From: Streptomyces luteolifulvus
GTDB taxonomy: Bacteria; Actinomycetota; Actinomycetes; Streptomycetales; Streptomycetaceae
Reading direction: 5' to 3'
Assembly: GCF_008806595.1 (NCBI RefSeq)
Contig: NZ_VZRB01000010.1
Span: forward strand, 1-64,000
DNA length: 64,000 nt
The position numbers and the translations under genes are program-made. The notes beneath the pieces were generated by a model. It ran no database searches, was not told the origin of the DNA, and saw only the letters and a program-made list of their open reading frames with translations. Positions 17,887 to 25,771 of the stretch are shown piece by piece (position 1 is the first letter of the stretch; each line of letters begins with the position of its first letter).

Positions 17887-18750
17887 GTGCACCGCCGGCA
17901 CAACGGGCTCAGGACCGCAGTACTCCTCGGGGGACTGTCCGCGCTCATCATCGTCATCGGCAGCTTCTTCGGCCGCACGGGGCTGATCCTCGCGGTCGTC
18001 GTCGCGCTGGGCATGAACGCGTACGCGTACTGGAACAGCGACAAGCTCGCTCTACGCGCGATGCGCGCCCGGCCGGTCAGCGAATTCGAAGCCCCCGCCC
18101 TCTACCGCATGGTCCGCGAACTCTCCACCCAGGCCCGACAGCCCATGCCGCGCCTCTACATCTCCCCGACGGAGGCACCCAACGCCTTCGCGACCGGCCG
18201 CAACCCGCGCAACGCCGCCGTGTGCTGCACCGACGGCATCCTCCGCCTCCTGGACGAACGCGAACTGCGCGCCGTCATCGGCCACGAGCTCAGCCACGTC
18301 TACAACCGCGACATCCTGATCTCGTCGGTCGCCGGCGCGCTCGCCTCCGTCATCATGTTCCTGGTCAACTTCGCCTGGCTGATCCCGATCGGCCGCTCGG
18401 AAGACGACGACGGCCCCGGCATCCTCGGCCTGCTGCTCATCATGATCCTCGGCCCGCTCGCCGCTTCCCTCATCCAACTCGCCATCAGCCGCTCCCGGGA
18501 GTACGAGGCGGACGCCTCCGGCGCCCAACTGACCGGCGACCCCCTCGCGCTCGCCGGCGCCCTGCGCAAGCTCGAACGCGGCACCAAGCAGCTCCCGCTG
18601 CCCCCGGAGCCGCGGATCGAGACCGCGAGCCACATGATGATCGCGAATCCTTTCCGCCCAGGCCAGGGATTCTCCAAGATGTTCTCGACACACCCGCCGA
18701 TGGCGGAGCGCATCGCCCGGCTCGAGAAGATGGCAGGTCACCAGCAGTGA
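17887..18750 (+). CDS. htpX: HtpX-family membrane zinc metalloprotease
   Basis: 287 residues. HtpX homologues degrade misfolded membrane proteins at the cytoplasmic face. The zinc motif HELSH is at 133-137 and the third ligand region REYEAD at 204-209. Two hydrophobic hairpins (about 10-45 and 145-200) bracket the site. The GTG at 17887 is chosen because GGAGGG lies 6 nt upstream. A longer in-frame start at 17770 would add 39 low-quality residues. The last bases overlap the next gene (GTGA). Confidence 0.9.
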   Translation: MHRRHNGLRTAVLLGGLSALIIVIGSFFGRTGLILAVVVALGMNAYAYWNSDKLALRAMRARPVSEFEAPALYRMVRELSTQARQPMPRLYISPTEAPNAFATGRNPRNAAVCCTDGILRLLDERELRAVIGHELSHVYNRDILISSVAGALASVIMFLVNFAWLIPIGRSEDDDGPGILGLLLIMILGPLAASLIQLAISRSREYEADASGAQLTGDPLALAGALRKLERGTKQLPLPPEPRIETASHMMIANPFRPGQGFSKMFSTHPPMAERIARLEKMAGHQQ

Positions 18751-19139
18751 AAACCATCCTGAACGTCATTTGGCTCGTCCTGAGCGGCTTCTGGCTGTTC
18801 CTCGGGTACCTGGCCGCCGGACTCGTCCTCTGCATCACGATCATCGGAATCCCCTTCGGCATCGCGGCCTTCCGTATCGGCGTCTACGCCCTGTGGCCCT
18901 TCGGGTACACGACGGTCGAGCGCCGCGACGCCGGAGCCCCCTCCTGCATCGGCAACGTCCTGTGGCTGGTCCTCGCGGGCTGGTGGCTGGCCCTCGGCCA
19001 TATCGTCACCGGGCTGATCCTCTGCATCACGATCATCGGTATCCCGTTCGGCATCGCCAACTTCAAACTGATCCCCGTGTCGCTGTTCCCGCTGGGACGC
19101 GAAATCGTGCGCACGGACGAGCCGTTCGCGCAACGCTGA
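18747..19139 (+). CDS. YccF-family inner membrane protein
   Basis: 130 residues made of two similar halves, each with a hydrophobic helix and the motif CITIIGIPFGIA (about residues 31-42 and 92-103). This is characteristic of YccF (DUF307). Function is unknown in the family. GTG at 18747 overlaps the htpX stop by four bases, so it is co-translated with the protease. Confidence 0.85.
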   Translation: MKTILNVIWLVLSGFWLFLGYLAAGLVLCITIIGIPFGIAAFRIGVYALWPFGYTTVERRDAGAPSCIGNVLWLVLAGWWLALGHIVTGLILCITIIGIPFGIANFKLIPVSLFPLGREIVRTDEPFAQR

Positions 19140-19238
19140 CGGCGAGGCGGGCCTGCCGCGCCGGCCCGCGGTTTTCCACAATCCGGCGGTTGTCCACAGG
19201 CCGGCCCGATTGTCAGTGCCGCCTTGCATGATGAACCC

Positions 19239-19805
19239 ATGACCGAGATCGAGCAGTTGTTGGCACGGGTGGATGCCAAGGCCCGCAACACCCGTCCATG
19301 GGGCTGGACATCCCTCCCCGAGCCGGTGGACACCGCCACGCTGGCCCGCGCCGAAGCCACCCTCGGCTTCCGCCTGCCCCCGCTGCTCGCCGAGCTCTAC
19401 CTCCAGACCGGAGACGGCGGATTCGGCCCGGAGTACGGCCTGTTGCCGCTGCTCGACAACCCGCCCGCCGGCGAGCCCGCCGCCGTCGTGCAGTACATCG
19501 CCAACCGCGAGAGCGGCCGCAAGGACCCCGACTGGCCCTGGCCGGAAGGCGTCCTGCCGATATCCCACTGGGGCTGCGCGATGTACGCGTGCGTGGACTG
19601 CCGCAGCCCCCGGGCCGCCGTCCTGCTCTTCGAGCCGAACGCCCACGACGCCGACCACGCCTGGTACGTGGACGCACCCAGCCTCGAGGACTGGCTGCGC
19701 AACTGGATCGAGGGCACGGGCTGGTACGACGAGATGGACGAGGAGCTGGAGATGGTCCCCTGGGCAGAGTTCCGCATACGTACGGGAATCGTTCAGGCGT
19801 CCTGA
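19239..19805 (+). CDS. SMI1/KNR4 (SUKH)-like protein
   Basis: 188 residues. The N-terminal third (LPEPVDTATLARAEATLGF then LPPLLAELYLQTGDGGFGP) and the later DLEDWL-like block fit the SMI1/KNR4 fold, known for immunity proteins and other binding roles. ATG at 19239 chosen; a TTG five codons upstream is possible. No toxin gene of the polymorphic type is adjacent, so an immunity role is not supported by context. It is convergent with the permease gene. Confidence 0.7.
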   Translation: MTEIEQLLARVDAKARNTRPWGWTSLPEPVDTATLARAEATLGFRLPPLLAELYLQTGDGGFGPEYGLLPLLDNPPAGEPAAVVQYIANRESGRKDPDWPWPEGVLPISHWGCAMYACVDCRSPRAAVLLFEPNAHDADHAWYVDAPSLEDWLRNWIEGTGWYDEMDEELEMVPWAEFRIRTGIVQAS

Positions 19806-19845
19806 CAGACCGGAGCCCCCGGAGCCGTTGCGGGCGTACTCCGGC

Positions 19846-21090
19846 CTACCGACCGGCCAGGCCTCGCCGCACGCCGCACGCGACCACACCCACCGCCAGC
19901 ACTCCCGCCCCCACGATCACCGAAACCGCAGGCAGTGCGAAGGCCAGCACCACGCACCCGAGCAGCCCCGCCGCCGGCACCACCCGGTCCGCCGGAGCGG
20001 ACCCGAGCGTCCAGGCCGACGCGTTGGCCACCGCGTAGTACGCCAGCACACCGAAGGAGGAGAACCCGATCGCGCCCCGCACGTCCACCGTGGCGGCAAG
20101 GGCCGCGACCACCGCACCCACGGCCAGCTCGGCCCGGTGCGGCACCTGGAACCGCGGATGCACCACAGCCAGTGCGCCCGGCAGATGCCGGTCCCGCGCC
20201 ATGGCCAGTGCCGTCCGGGAGACACCCAGGATCAGCGCGAGCAGCGAGCCCAACGCGGCCACGGCGGCGCCCACGCGCACCACCGGCACAAGCCCCGGCA
20301 CCCCGGCCGCCCGCACCGCGTCGGCCAGCGGCGCCACAGCATGCCCGAGACCACCGGCCCCCAGCACGGAAAGGACAGCCAACGCCACAGCCGCGTACAC
20401 CACCAGCGTGATCCCCAGCGCCAGCGGGATCGCGCGGGGAATGGTGCGTGCCGGATCCCGTACCTCCTCGCCGAGGGTCGCGATGCGCGCGTACCCGGCG
20501 AACGCGAAGAACAACAGGCCGGCCGCCTGCAGCACTCCGCCGACACCTCCGGAGGCCCCGACGTCCAACCGCGCCGCGTCGGAAGCCCCGGACCCCAGGC
20601 ACACGACCACCACGGAAGCGAGGACAGCCAGGACGACCGCCACGATCACCCGAGTCAGCCAGGCGGACTTCTGGACGCCGCTGTAGTTCACCGCGGTCAG
20701 CGCCACCACCGCGGCGACCGCCACGGCATGCGCCTGGTCCGGCCACACGTACGCCCCCACGGTGAGCGCCATCGCCGCACAGGAGGCCGTCTTGCCGACC
20801 ACGAAGGACCAGCCCGCGAGGTAGCCCCAGAATTCTCCGAGCCGCTCGCGCCCGTACACGTAGGTGCCGCCCGATGCCGGGTACAGCGCGGCCAGCCGAG
20901 CCGACGACGTGGCGTTGCAGTAGGCGACCACGGCGGCGACCGCCAGCCCGAGCAGCAGCCCGGACCCGGCCGCGCGTGCCGCGGGCGCCAGCGCGGCGAA
21001 GATCCCGGCGCCGACCATCGAGCCGAGCCCGATGACCACGGCGTCGCCCACACCCAGAGTGCGCCGCAGCTCGGCACCAGAACGCGTCAT
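19846..21090 (-). CDS. APC-family amino acid permease
   Basis: 414 residues, about 12 hydrophobic segments. The N-terminal VIGLGSMVGAGIF motif is typical of the amino acid/polyamine/organocation superfamily. The substrate cannot be told. ATG at 21088-21090 chosen (MTRSGAELRRTLG). The in-frame upstream extension to 21201 is Arg/Pro-rich and lacks a ribosome site. The protein is short of the longest family members and ends soon after the last helix. Confidence 0.85.
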   Translation of the reverse strand: MTRSGAELRRTLGVGDAVVIGLGSMVGAGIFAALAPAARAAGSGLLLGLAVAAVVAYCNATSSARLAALYPASGGTYVYGRERLGEFWGYLAGWSFVVGKTASCAAMALTVGAYVWPDQAHAVAVAAVVALTAVNYSGVQKSAWLTRVIVAVVLAVLASVVVVCLGSGASDAARLDVGASGGVGGVLQAAGLLFFAFAGYARIATLGEEVRDPARTIPRAIPLALGITLVVYAAVALAVLSVLGAGGLGHAVAPLADAVRAAGVPGLVPVVRVGAAVAALGSLLALILGVSRTALAMARDRHLPGALAVVHPRFQVPHRAELAVGAVVAALAATVDVRGAIGFSSFGVLAYYAVANASAWTLGSAPADRVVPAAGLLGCVVLAFALPAVSVIVGAGVLAVGVVACGVRRGLAGR

Positions 21091-21269
21091 GTGGCGCACC
21101 CTACTGACCACTGCAACCGCCGGATGCCGGCCGGGCGTCCTCTTCATCAACAAGGCAGGAACAAACGCACGACAAAAGGGACGCGCCGACCTCACGAGCA
21201 CAACCTGTCCGGACCGAGAACACAGGGCCGGGACAGTGCAGGCGCAGGCCGAAGGGGCAGGTTCACCGT

Positions 21270-21536
21270 ATGGGCATCATCAGCTGGATCATCCTGGGAC
21301 TCCTGGCCGGAGCCATAGCCAAGTTCCTGCTGCCCGGCCGTGACCCGGGCGGCTTCATCGGCACGACCCTCATCGGCATCACGGGCGCGTTCATCGGCGG
21401 CTGGATATCGGCCCGCTGGCTCGACCACCCGATCAGCAAGGACTTCTACGACGGTGCCACCTGGGCGGCGGCGATCGGCGGCTCCCTCGTCCTCCTGATC
21501 GTCTACCGCCTCCTGTTCGGCAACTCGCGCGACTGA
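21270..21536 (+). CDS. GlsB/YeaQ/YmgE-family membrane protein
   Basis: 88 residues with three hydrophobic segments. It begins MGIISWIILGLLAGAIAKFL and continues with PGGFIGTTLIGITGAFIGGW, the signature of the transglycosylase-associated/GlsB family, often linked to general stress. ATG at 21270 after a GGGGCAGG site. Monocistronic. No function beyond family level is claimed. Confidence 0.88.
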   Translation: MGIISWIILGLLAGAIAKFLLPGRDPGGFIGTTLIGITGAFIGGWISARWLDHPISKDFYDGATWAAAIGGSLVLLIVYRLLFGNSRD

Positions 21537-21582
21537 GCCGGAGCACGACTCGGCACGCCCCTGGACCGCGGCCAGCAGGCGA

Positions 21583-21622
21583 GAAGGGTGGGCACCGGTG
21601 AACCACCGGATGCCCACCCTTC
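21583..21622. terminator. Bidirectional hairpin between glsB-like gene and yajQ
   Basis: A 12-bp perfect stem (21583-21594 with 21611-21622) continues inward as CCGGTG/CACCGG with one bulged base. It lies between two convergent genes, so it can serve both. Confidence 0.65.
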
Positions 21623-21675
21623 CTCGCAGAACGACCAGGGACGACCGAACCGGACTACTGACTACTGGCTACGGA

Positions 21676-22164
21676 CTACCGGTAGTTCACAAACTGCAGG
21701 GCGAAGTCGAAGTCCTTGCCCTTCAGCAGGGCGATGATGGCCTGCAGGTCATCACGGCTCTTCGAGCTGACGCGCAGCTCGTCGCCCTGCACCTGGGCCT
21801 TCACACCCTTCGGGCCCTCGTCACGGATGATCTTCGCCACCTTCTTCGCGTTCTCCTGGGAGATGCCCTCCTGGATCGACGCGAAGATCTTGTACTCCTT
21901 GCCCGAGAGCTGGGGCTCGCCCGCGTCCAGCGCCTTCAGCGAGATCCCGCGCTTGATCAGCTTGGACTGGAAGACGTCGAGGACAGCCTTCACCCGGTCC
22001 TCGGAGTTCGCCTCCATCAGGATCTTGTCACCGGACCACGAAATCGAGGCACCCACGCCCTTGAAGTCGTAGCGCTGCGAGATCTCCTTGGCGGCCTGGT
22101 TGAGGGCGTTGTCGACCTCCTGCCGCTCGACCTTCGAGACGATGTCGAAACTGGAGTCGGCCAT
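21676..22164 (-). CDS. YajQ-family nucleotide-binding protein
   Basis: 162 residues, full length for YajQ (UPF0234). It starts MADSSFDIVSKVERQEVDNA and ends in the DFDFALQFVNYR motif. Members bind nucleotides, and some bind cyclic di-GMP. ATG at 22162-22164 with an AGGAG-like site upstream. It is divergent from tRNA-Tyr, and its upstream region carries an 11-bp direct repeat. Confidence 0.92.
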   Translation of the reverse strand: MADSSFDIVSKVERQEVDNALNQAAKEISQRYDFKGVGASISWSGDKILMEANSEDRVKAVLDVFQSKLIKRGISLKALDAGEPQLSGKEYKIFASIQEGISQENAKKVAKIIRDEGPKGVKAQVQGDELRVSSKSRDDLQAIIALLKGKDFDFALQFVNYR

Positions 22165-22179
22165 GTCCTGTGGCTCCTT

Positions 22180-22219
22180 GTATCGGGTGCGTATCGGGTG
22201 CGTATCGGGTGCGTATCGG
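22180..22219. repeat. 11-bp direct repeat upstream of yajQ
   Basis: gtatcgggtgc occurs three times head to tail (22180-22190, 22191-22201, 22202-22212) plus a 7-bp partial copy. It lies 15-55 bp upstream of the yajQ start, in the leader or promoter. Confidence 0.9.
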
Positions 22220-22398
22220 CGTACGTGGGGGCGGCCGCCGAGCCCGGCGTTGTCCCGGGCCGCATCCGGACAAGCCTAGCCACCCACGGTCCTCAGAGCG
22301 CAGATCAATCGGGTGGCGAAGCACCCCTCCGCATCAGGTATCGTTTACGTCGTTGCCCCGGATCACCGCCGAAAGACGGTTTGAAGGGCATCAACCCC

Positions 22399-22480
22399 GG
22401 CGGTGTGCCCGAGCGGCCAAAGGGAGCAGACTGTAAATCTGCCGGCTCAGCCTTCCCAGGTTCGAATCCTGGCGCCGCCA
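22399..22480 (+). tRNA. tRNA-Tyr (GUA)
   Basis: 82 nt with a long variable arm, as expected for class II tRNA-Tyr. The 7-bp acceptor stem is GGCGGTG/CGCCGCC (one G-U), the anticodon loop is CTGTAAA (anticodon GTA) between GCAGA and TCTGC, and the T arm is CCAGG-TTCGAAT-CCTGG. The CCA end is not encoded. Confidence 0.95.
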
Positions 22481-22488
22481 CACGGGAA

Positions 22489-22532
22489 CGAAGGGCCCGT
22501 GACCTGCAAAAATGCAGGTCACGGGCCCTTCG
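22489..22532 (+). terminator. Strong terminator of tRNA-Tyr
   Basis: A 20-bp perfect stem with an AAAA loop (22489-22508 with 22513-22532) starts 8 bp after the tRNA. No U-run follows. Confidence 0.85.
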
Positions 22533-22712
22533 TCATGAGTCCCGCCGGATGGCCGATCGTCTCACGCCGTCTCGCCTGCGAACTCCCGGTCTCGAAACTC
22601 TGTGGACGGGGCATGGTCGGGATTTTGGGCGGCCTGGCACCCGTACGGAACCTTCCGCGCCGGGCCCGCGTCTTCCCGCGCGACCGCCACCGCATGCCCA
22701 GGAGAACAGACC

Positions 22713-23000
22713 GTGGCTGACAAGGACGTTGGGCAGACCGACGGGCGGGGTTACGCCCCGGGGCCCTGGTGGGCGGATCTCGGGACGTGGGGCGCTGTCG
22801 CACTGATCGTCTTCGGGGGTCTCGCGGCAGCATGGGTCTATTTCCGGCTGCCCGGCACCCCAGAGGAGCTGGCGTCCGGCTACCACGGCGCCGCTAAGGT
22901 CATCGCCATCGGCCTGGTGACTGTGGGATGCACCTTGCTGGGCCGCCGTCCCACCCGGGCCGCAGCCATCGAGGAGACGCGCGAGCGGGAACGCGCCTGA
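22713..23000 (+). CDS. Small membrane protein of unknown function
   Basis: 95 residues. Two hydrophobic helices (about 25-43 and 62-78) flank a short loop, and the C-terminus is Arg/Glu-rich. No family recognised. The GTG at 22713 is preceded by GGAGAAC. The codon pattern (GC-rich third positions) supports a real gene. The 260 bp that follow contain short open frames but none with a convincing start or codon bias. Confidence 0.6.
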   Translation: MADKDVGQTDGRGYAPGPWWADLGTWGAVALIVFGGLAAAWVYFRLPGTPEELASGYHGAAKVIAIGLVTVGCTLLGRRPTRAAAIEETRERERA

Positions 23001-23260
23001 CGCCACCGGCCGGTGAGCATGGCCCGACCCGCATGGCCGGCACCCTCAACGCCGACGCAACCATCGCCTGCGACTCGAACGTGCACGACGGCGAAGGCGG
23101 CTACCGGCCCTTCTTGCGCGCCACCCTCACCAAGACCAAGTAAGCCCGAGGGCTGCCCGGCGCGCCCGCGCGCCTTCGTGAACCATCGGGCTGCGTGCCG
23201 CGCCATCCTGATGCGGGGCCCGTGCCGGCTGGGCGCTGTGCGAGGGAGAGCAGGGGGCGG

Positions 23261-23662
23261 ATGACGGGTGAAGCGATCGGTGTCGGGCTGTCCGTGTTGG
23301 CGGGCCTGGTGTGTCTGTGGGCCGGTGTGCGGGAGGCACGGCTGCAGGTGCGGCTGAGCCGGTGCGGGGTGCACGCCGAGGGGGTGGTGGTGGACCAGGA
23401 GCAGTCGTCGTCGGACGAACCGTGGACCCCCGTCATCGCGTTCACTGACCGGCAGGGCCGACCCGTCAGGTTCCAGCCCGTCGCGACGGGGACGGGGCTC
23501 GGCCTGGACCTCGGAACCCATGTGCCGGTCGTCTACCTGCCCGAACAGCCGGAGAGCGCAAGGGTGTTCACCCGGAAGCACCGCAGATCGTCGGTGGTCC
23601 TTCCGTGGGCCGGAGGCGTGCTCTTCCTCGGCGTCGCGGTCTGGGCTGCGCTCACCCGCTGA
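23261..23662 (+). CDS. DUF3592-like membrane protein
   Basis: 133 residues. An N-terminal helix (about 5-22) and a C-terminal helix (about 112-129) flank a soluble beta-rich part with the pattern GVHAEGVVVDQ, TPVIAFTDRQGRPVRF and VPVVYLPEQPESARV. This is the usual DUF3592 arrangement. ATG at 23261 with AGCAGGGGG upstream. Function unknown. Confidence 0.72.
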   Translation: MTGEAIGVGLSVLAGLVCLWAGVREARLQVRLSRCGVHAEGVVVDQEQSSSDEPWTPVIAFTDRQGRPVRFQPVATGTGLGLDLGTHVPVVYLPEQPESARVFTRKHRRSSVVLPWAGGVLFLGVAVWAALTR

Positions 23663-23683
23663 GCTGGGGCACGGCTGCTGAAG

Positions 23684-23830
23684 TCAGCTTGCGATGCGGG
23701 ACTCCATGACGTACGCGCCGGTGTCAGGAGCATCCAGATCACCTCGACGGGCTTGCCGTCTTCAGTGGGTGCGGTGCGGTAGATCTCCACCACGGGGGTC
23801 CCCCCGCAAGGTGCAGGTACGAGACTGCAG
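23684..23830 (-). pseudogene. Remnant of a GntR-family (UTRA domain) regulator
   Basis: On the minus strand one frame reads TPVVEIYRTAPTEDGKPVEV and then, after a one-base shift, DTGAYVMESRIAS followed by a stop. This matches the C-terminal end of UTRA domains of HutC/GntR regulators. No start, no DNA-binding domain and no upstream coding are present, so it is a decayed fragment. Confidence 0.6.
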
Positions 23831-24159
23831 CCTGCGCTGGCTCACCCTCGACGGCTCCCGGCGACGGCACCGCGGTGTGGGAGTCACGGATGGGCGTGCC
23901 GCCGTGGTCCGGGGACCTTCCGCCTCACCACGTAGGGCGCGTCTTGGAGACGTGTCACGCAGCCTGCCCCTCGGGTGGCTCTAGGTACCGGACGCCATCT
24001 GTTGTCAGGGCGTGTAGAGGTACAGCGTTCCTGCGCGATGCCTCAAGCGTGCCGGTTTGCGCGCTGAGTGCCCCCTCATCGGTGCTGGCGCACAGTGCAG
24101 CCGAGTTGCCATCTTGGGTGGCAGACAACCTACACAAGGTTGGTAAATAGGGGGACAAG
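23831..24159. other. Non-coding stretch
   Basis: Together with the GntR remnant this forms a ~500-bp gap. No complete gene or RNA was recognised. Composition is visibly less GC-rich from about 24000, and the lack of codon periodicity suggests decayed or acquired DNA. Confidence 0.4.
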
Positions 24160-24588
24160 GTGCCACAACCGAACGATGCGGAACTCACGCGACTGGTCGC
24201 CTGCTCTGCCGGTACCGAAATACCGGACGACGAACCCAACACGGGTAGCCCGGGGGGCGCCCCAGCAGCCAGCTTCACCCTCCTTCTGGAGGCGGTGGCA
24301 GGCAGTGCGATCGGCAACAACGCTGCTCCGTACATCCTGGATCTTGTCTGCATCGACGAGACCCTGGCAGCACCGAACAGCACCATGAGCGTTCCGGGGG
24401 TAGCGCAGGCATTCAACGGCGCGTCCGGCTGGACTCTCGCCGGGGGAAACTTCATCAAGACTGAGTCGTTCAGCATTCCGGTGCCCGCCGGCGTTGCGGG
24501 CCACGTTTTCCACTACATCGCGACGTTGGTCGACCAGGCTGGTCAAGTCGTGTCGTTCATCCACAGCCCACCCTTCATTCTGGTCTGA
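24160..24588 (+). CDS. Unrecognised protein in a lower-GC island
   Basis: 142 residues, start GTG at 24160 after GGGGGACAAG. It is rich in Ala, Val, Gly and small polar residues, with alternating hydrophobic patterns that suggest beta strands. There is no signal peptide, no membrane helix and no motif I recognise. Codon use is less biased towards G/C in the third position than in neighbours, and AT content is higher by eye. It is isolated, flanked by a pseudogene remnant on the left and a small CxxC protein on the right, so lateral acquisition is plausible. Confidence 0.5.
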   Translation: MPQPNDAELTRLVACSAGTEIPDDEPNTGSPGGAPAASFTLLLEAVAGSAIGNNAAPYILDLVCIDETLAAPNSTMSVPGVAQAFNGASGWTLAGGNFIKTESFSIPVPAGVAGHVFHYIATLVDQAGQVVSFIHSPPFILV

Positions 24589-24792
24589 CGTTCAGTGAGG
24601 GTGTGAGCTCGGCATGGCGCCACTGGCCTGGGGAAAGTGCCGGTGGCGCCATCGCTGTCGATCCGTAGGGATGGTTGCAGAGCTGACCCGCGACGGAGCA
24701 GCGTCGGCACGTGGCCGACCGTCGACCTGGTGTCCAGTGCTCCCCGTGCGGCCGTCCGCTCAACACGCCCCCACTCAGGGCACACTGACCCC

Positions 24793-25023
24793 ATGTCCAC
24801 TCGTCGCAGGCGTTGTCCCGAATGTCGTCGGGAGATTGCTGTCGTTGCCGGGCGGTTTGCTCGGCATGATCCGCCCGGGGCACGGGAGAGTGGGGAACTC
24901 GTTTCTTGTCCCGGATCGCGCAGGTATGCGGAACTCGGGGCCGCCCAGCCGTCGTTGGACGGGTACGTGGTGCCCGAGTTTCCCGGGCAGCTGTCTCTCT
25001 TCCAGCTCCCCTCTTCCTCTTAG
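24793..25023 (+). CDS. Small CxxC zinc-ribbon-like protein
   Basis: 76 residues, beginning MSTRRRRCPECRREIAVVAG and with a third cysteine in LVSCPGS. The CPEC pair suggests metal binding. The rest is unstructured, ending in a Ser run. No function known to me. Confidence 0.55.
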   Translation: MSTRRRRCPECRREIAVVAGRFARHDPPGARESGELVSCPGSRRYAELGAAQPSLDGYVVPEFPGQLSLFQLPSSS

Positions 25024-25053
25024 ATGCCCACTTCCTTCTAGGTCCCGACTGCC

Positions 25054-25710
25054 TCAGTTCCCCGCCACCGACTTCACCGCCACCGACACCGGTGTCGAAC
25101 CGCCGATCAGCTCCAGGGTCAGGCCCGCCGTCGCCGGAGTGTCCAGCAACTCCGCCAGTACCGCGGCCACGTCGTCGCGCGGGACGGGTCCGCGGCCCGT
25201 GTGTGCCTCCAGGCGTACGAGACCGGTACCGGCCTCGTTCGTCAGTGAGCCGGGGCGCAGGATCGTCCAGTCGAGGGCGGCCAGGCTGCGGACGTAGTCG
25301 TCGGCCTCGCCCTTGGCGCGCAGGTACACGTCGAAGACCTCGTCCCCCTTGTGCGCGGCATCCGCGGCCATGGAGGACACGACCACGTGACGTCGTACAC
25401 CCGCGCGGACCGCCGCGTCCGCGAACAGGACCGCCGCACCCCGGTCCACCGTGTCCTTGCGGGCCGTGCCGCTGCCCGGGCCCGCGCCCGCCGCGAAGAC
25501 TGCCGCGTCGGCGCCGTGCAGATGTGCCGCGACTTCCTCCACCGAGGCCGACTCCAGGTCCAGGAGTACTGGTTCGGCACCGGATTCCCGCAGGTCGTCG
25601 CCCTGTTCGGCGCTGCGGATGAGCCCCGCGACCTCATATCCGCGCGCGGCGAGCAGCCGCTCCAGCCGCAGCGCGATCTGACCATGACCACCAGCGATGA
25701 CAATGCGCAT
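25054..25710 (-). CDS. NAD(P)-binding SDR-like protein
   Basis: 218 residues of the atypical short-chain reductase type (NAD(P)H-binding, YwnB/NmrA-like). The N-terminal dinucleotide motif is MRIVIAGGHGQIALRL. Later landmarks are VVVSSMAAD, then the YLRAKGEADDYVR helix and the DWTILRPGSLTNEAG segment. Members are often oxidoreductases or NAD(P) sensors of unknown substrate. ATG at 25708-25710 chosen. It precedes nothing obvious and lies 61 bp downstream of the amidohydrolase gene on the same strand. Confidence 0.85.
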   Translation of the reverse strand: MRIVIAGGHGQIALRLERLLAARGYEVAGLIRSAEQGDDLRESGAEPVLLDLESASVEEVAAHLHGADAAVFAAGAGPGSGTARKDTVDRGAAVLFADAAVRAGVRRHVVVSSMAADAAHKGDEVFDVYLRAKGEADDYVRSLAALDWTILRPGSLTNEAGTGLVRLEAHTGRGPVPRDDVAAVLAELLDTPATAGLTLELIGGSTPVSVAVKSVAGN

Positions 25711-25771
25711 GTTCTCGACCGTACGCCCGGGCGGCCTCCTGCGCCGCATACACCGCATGACCTGGGTGGGT

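Noticed and set aside
23001..23260. Short open frames between the 95-residue membrane protein and the DUF3592-like gene
   Set aside because: No supported start, no codon bias, no motif.
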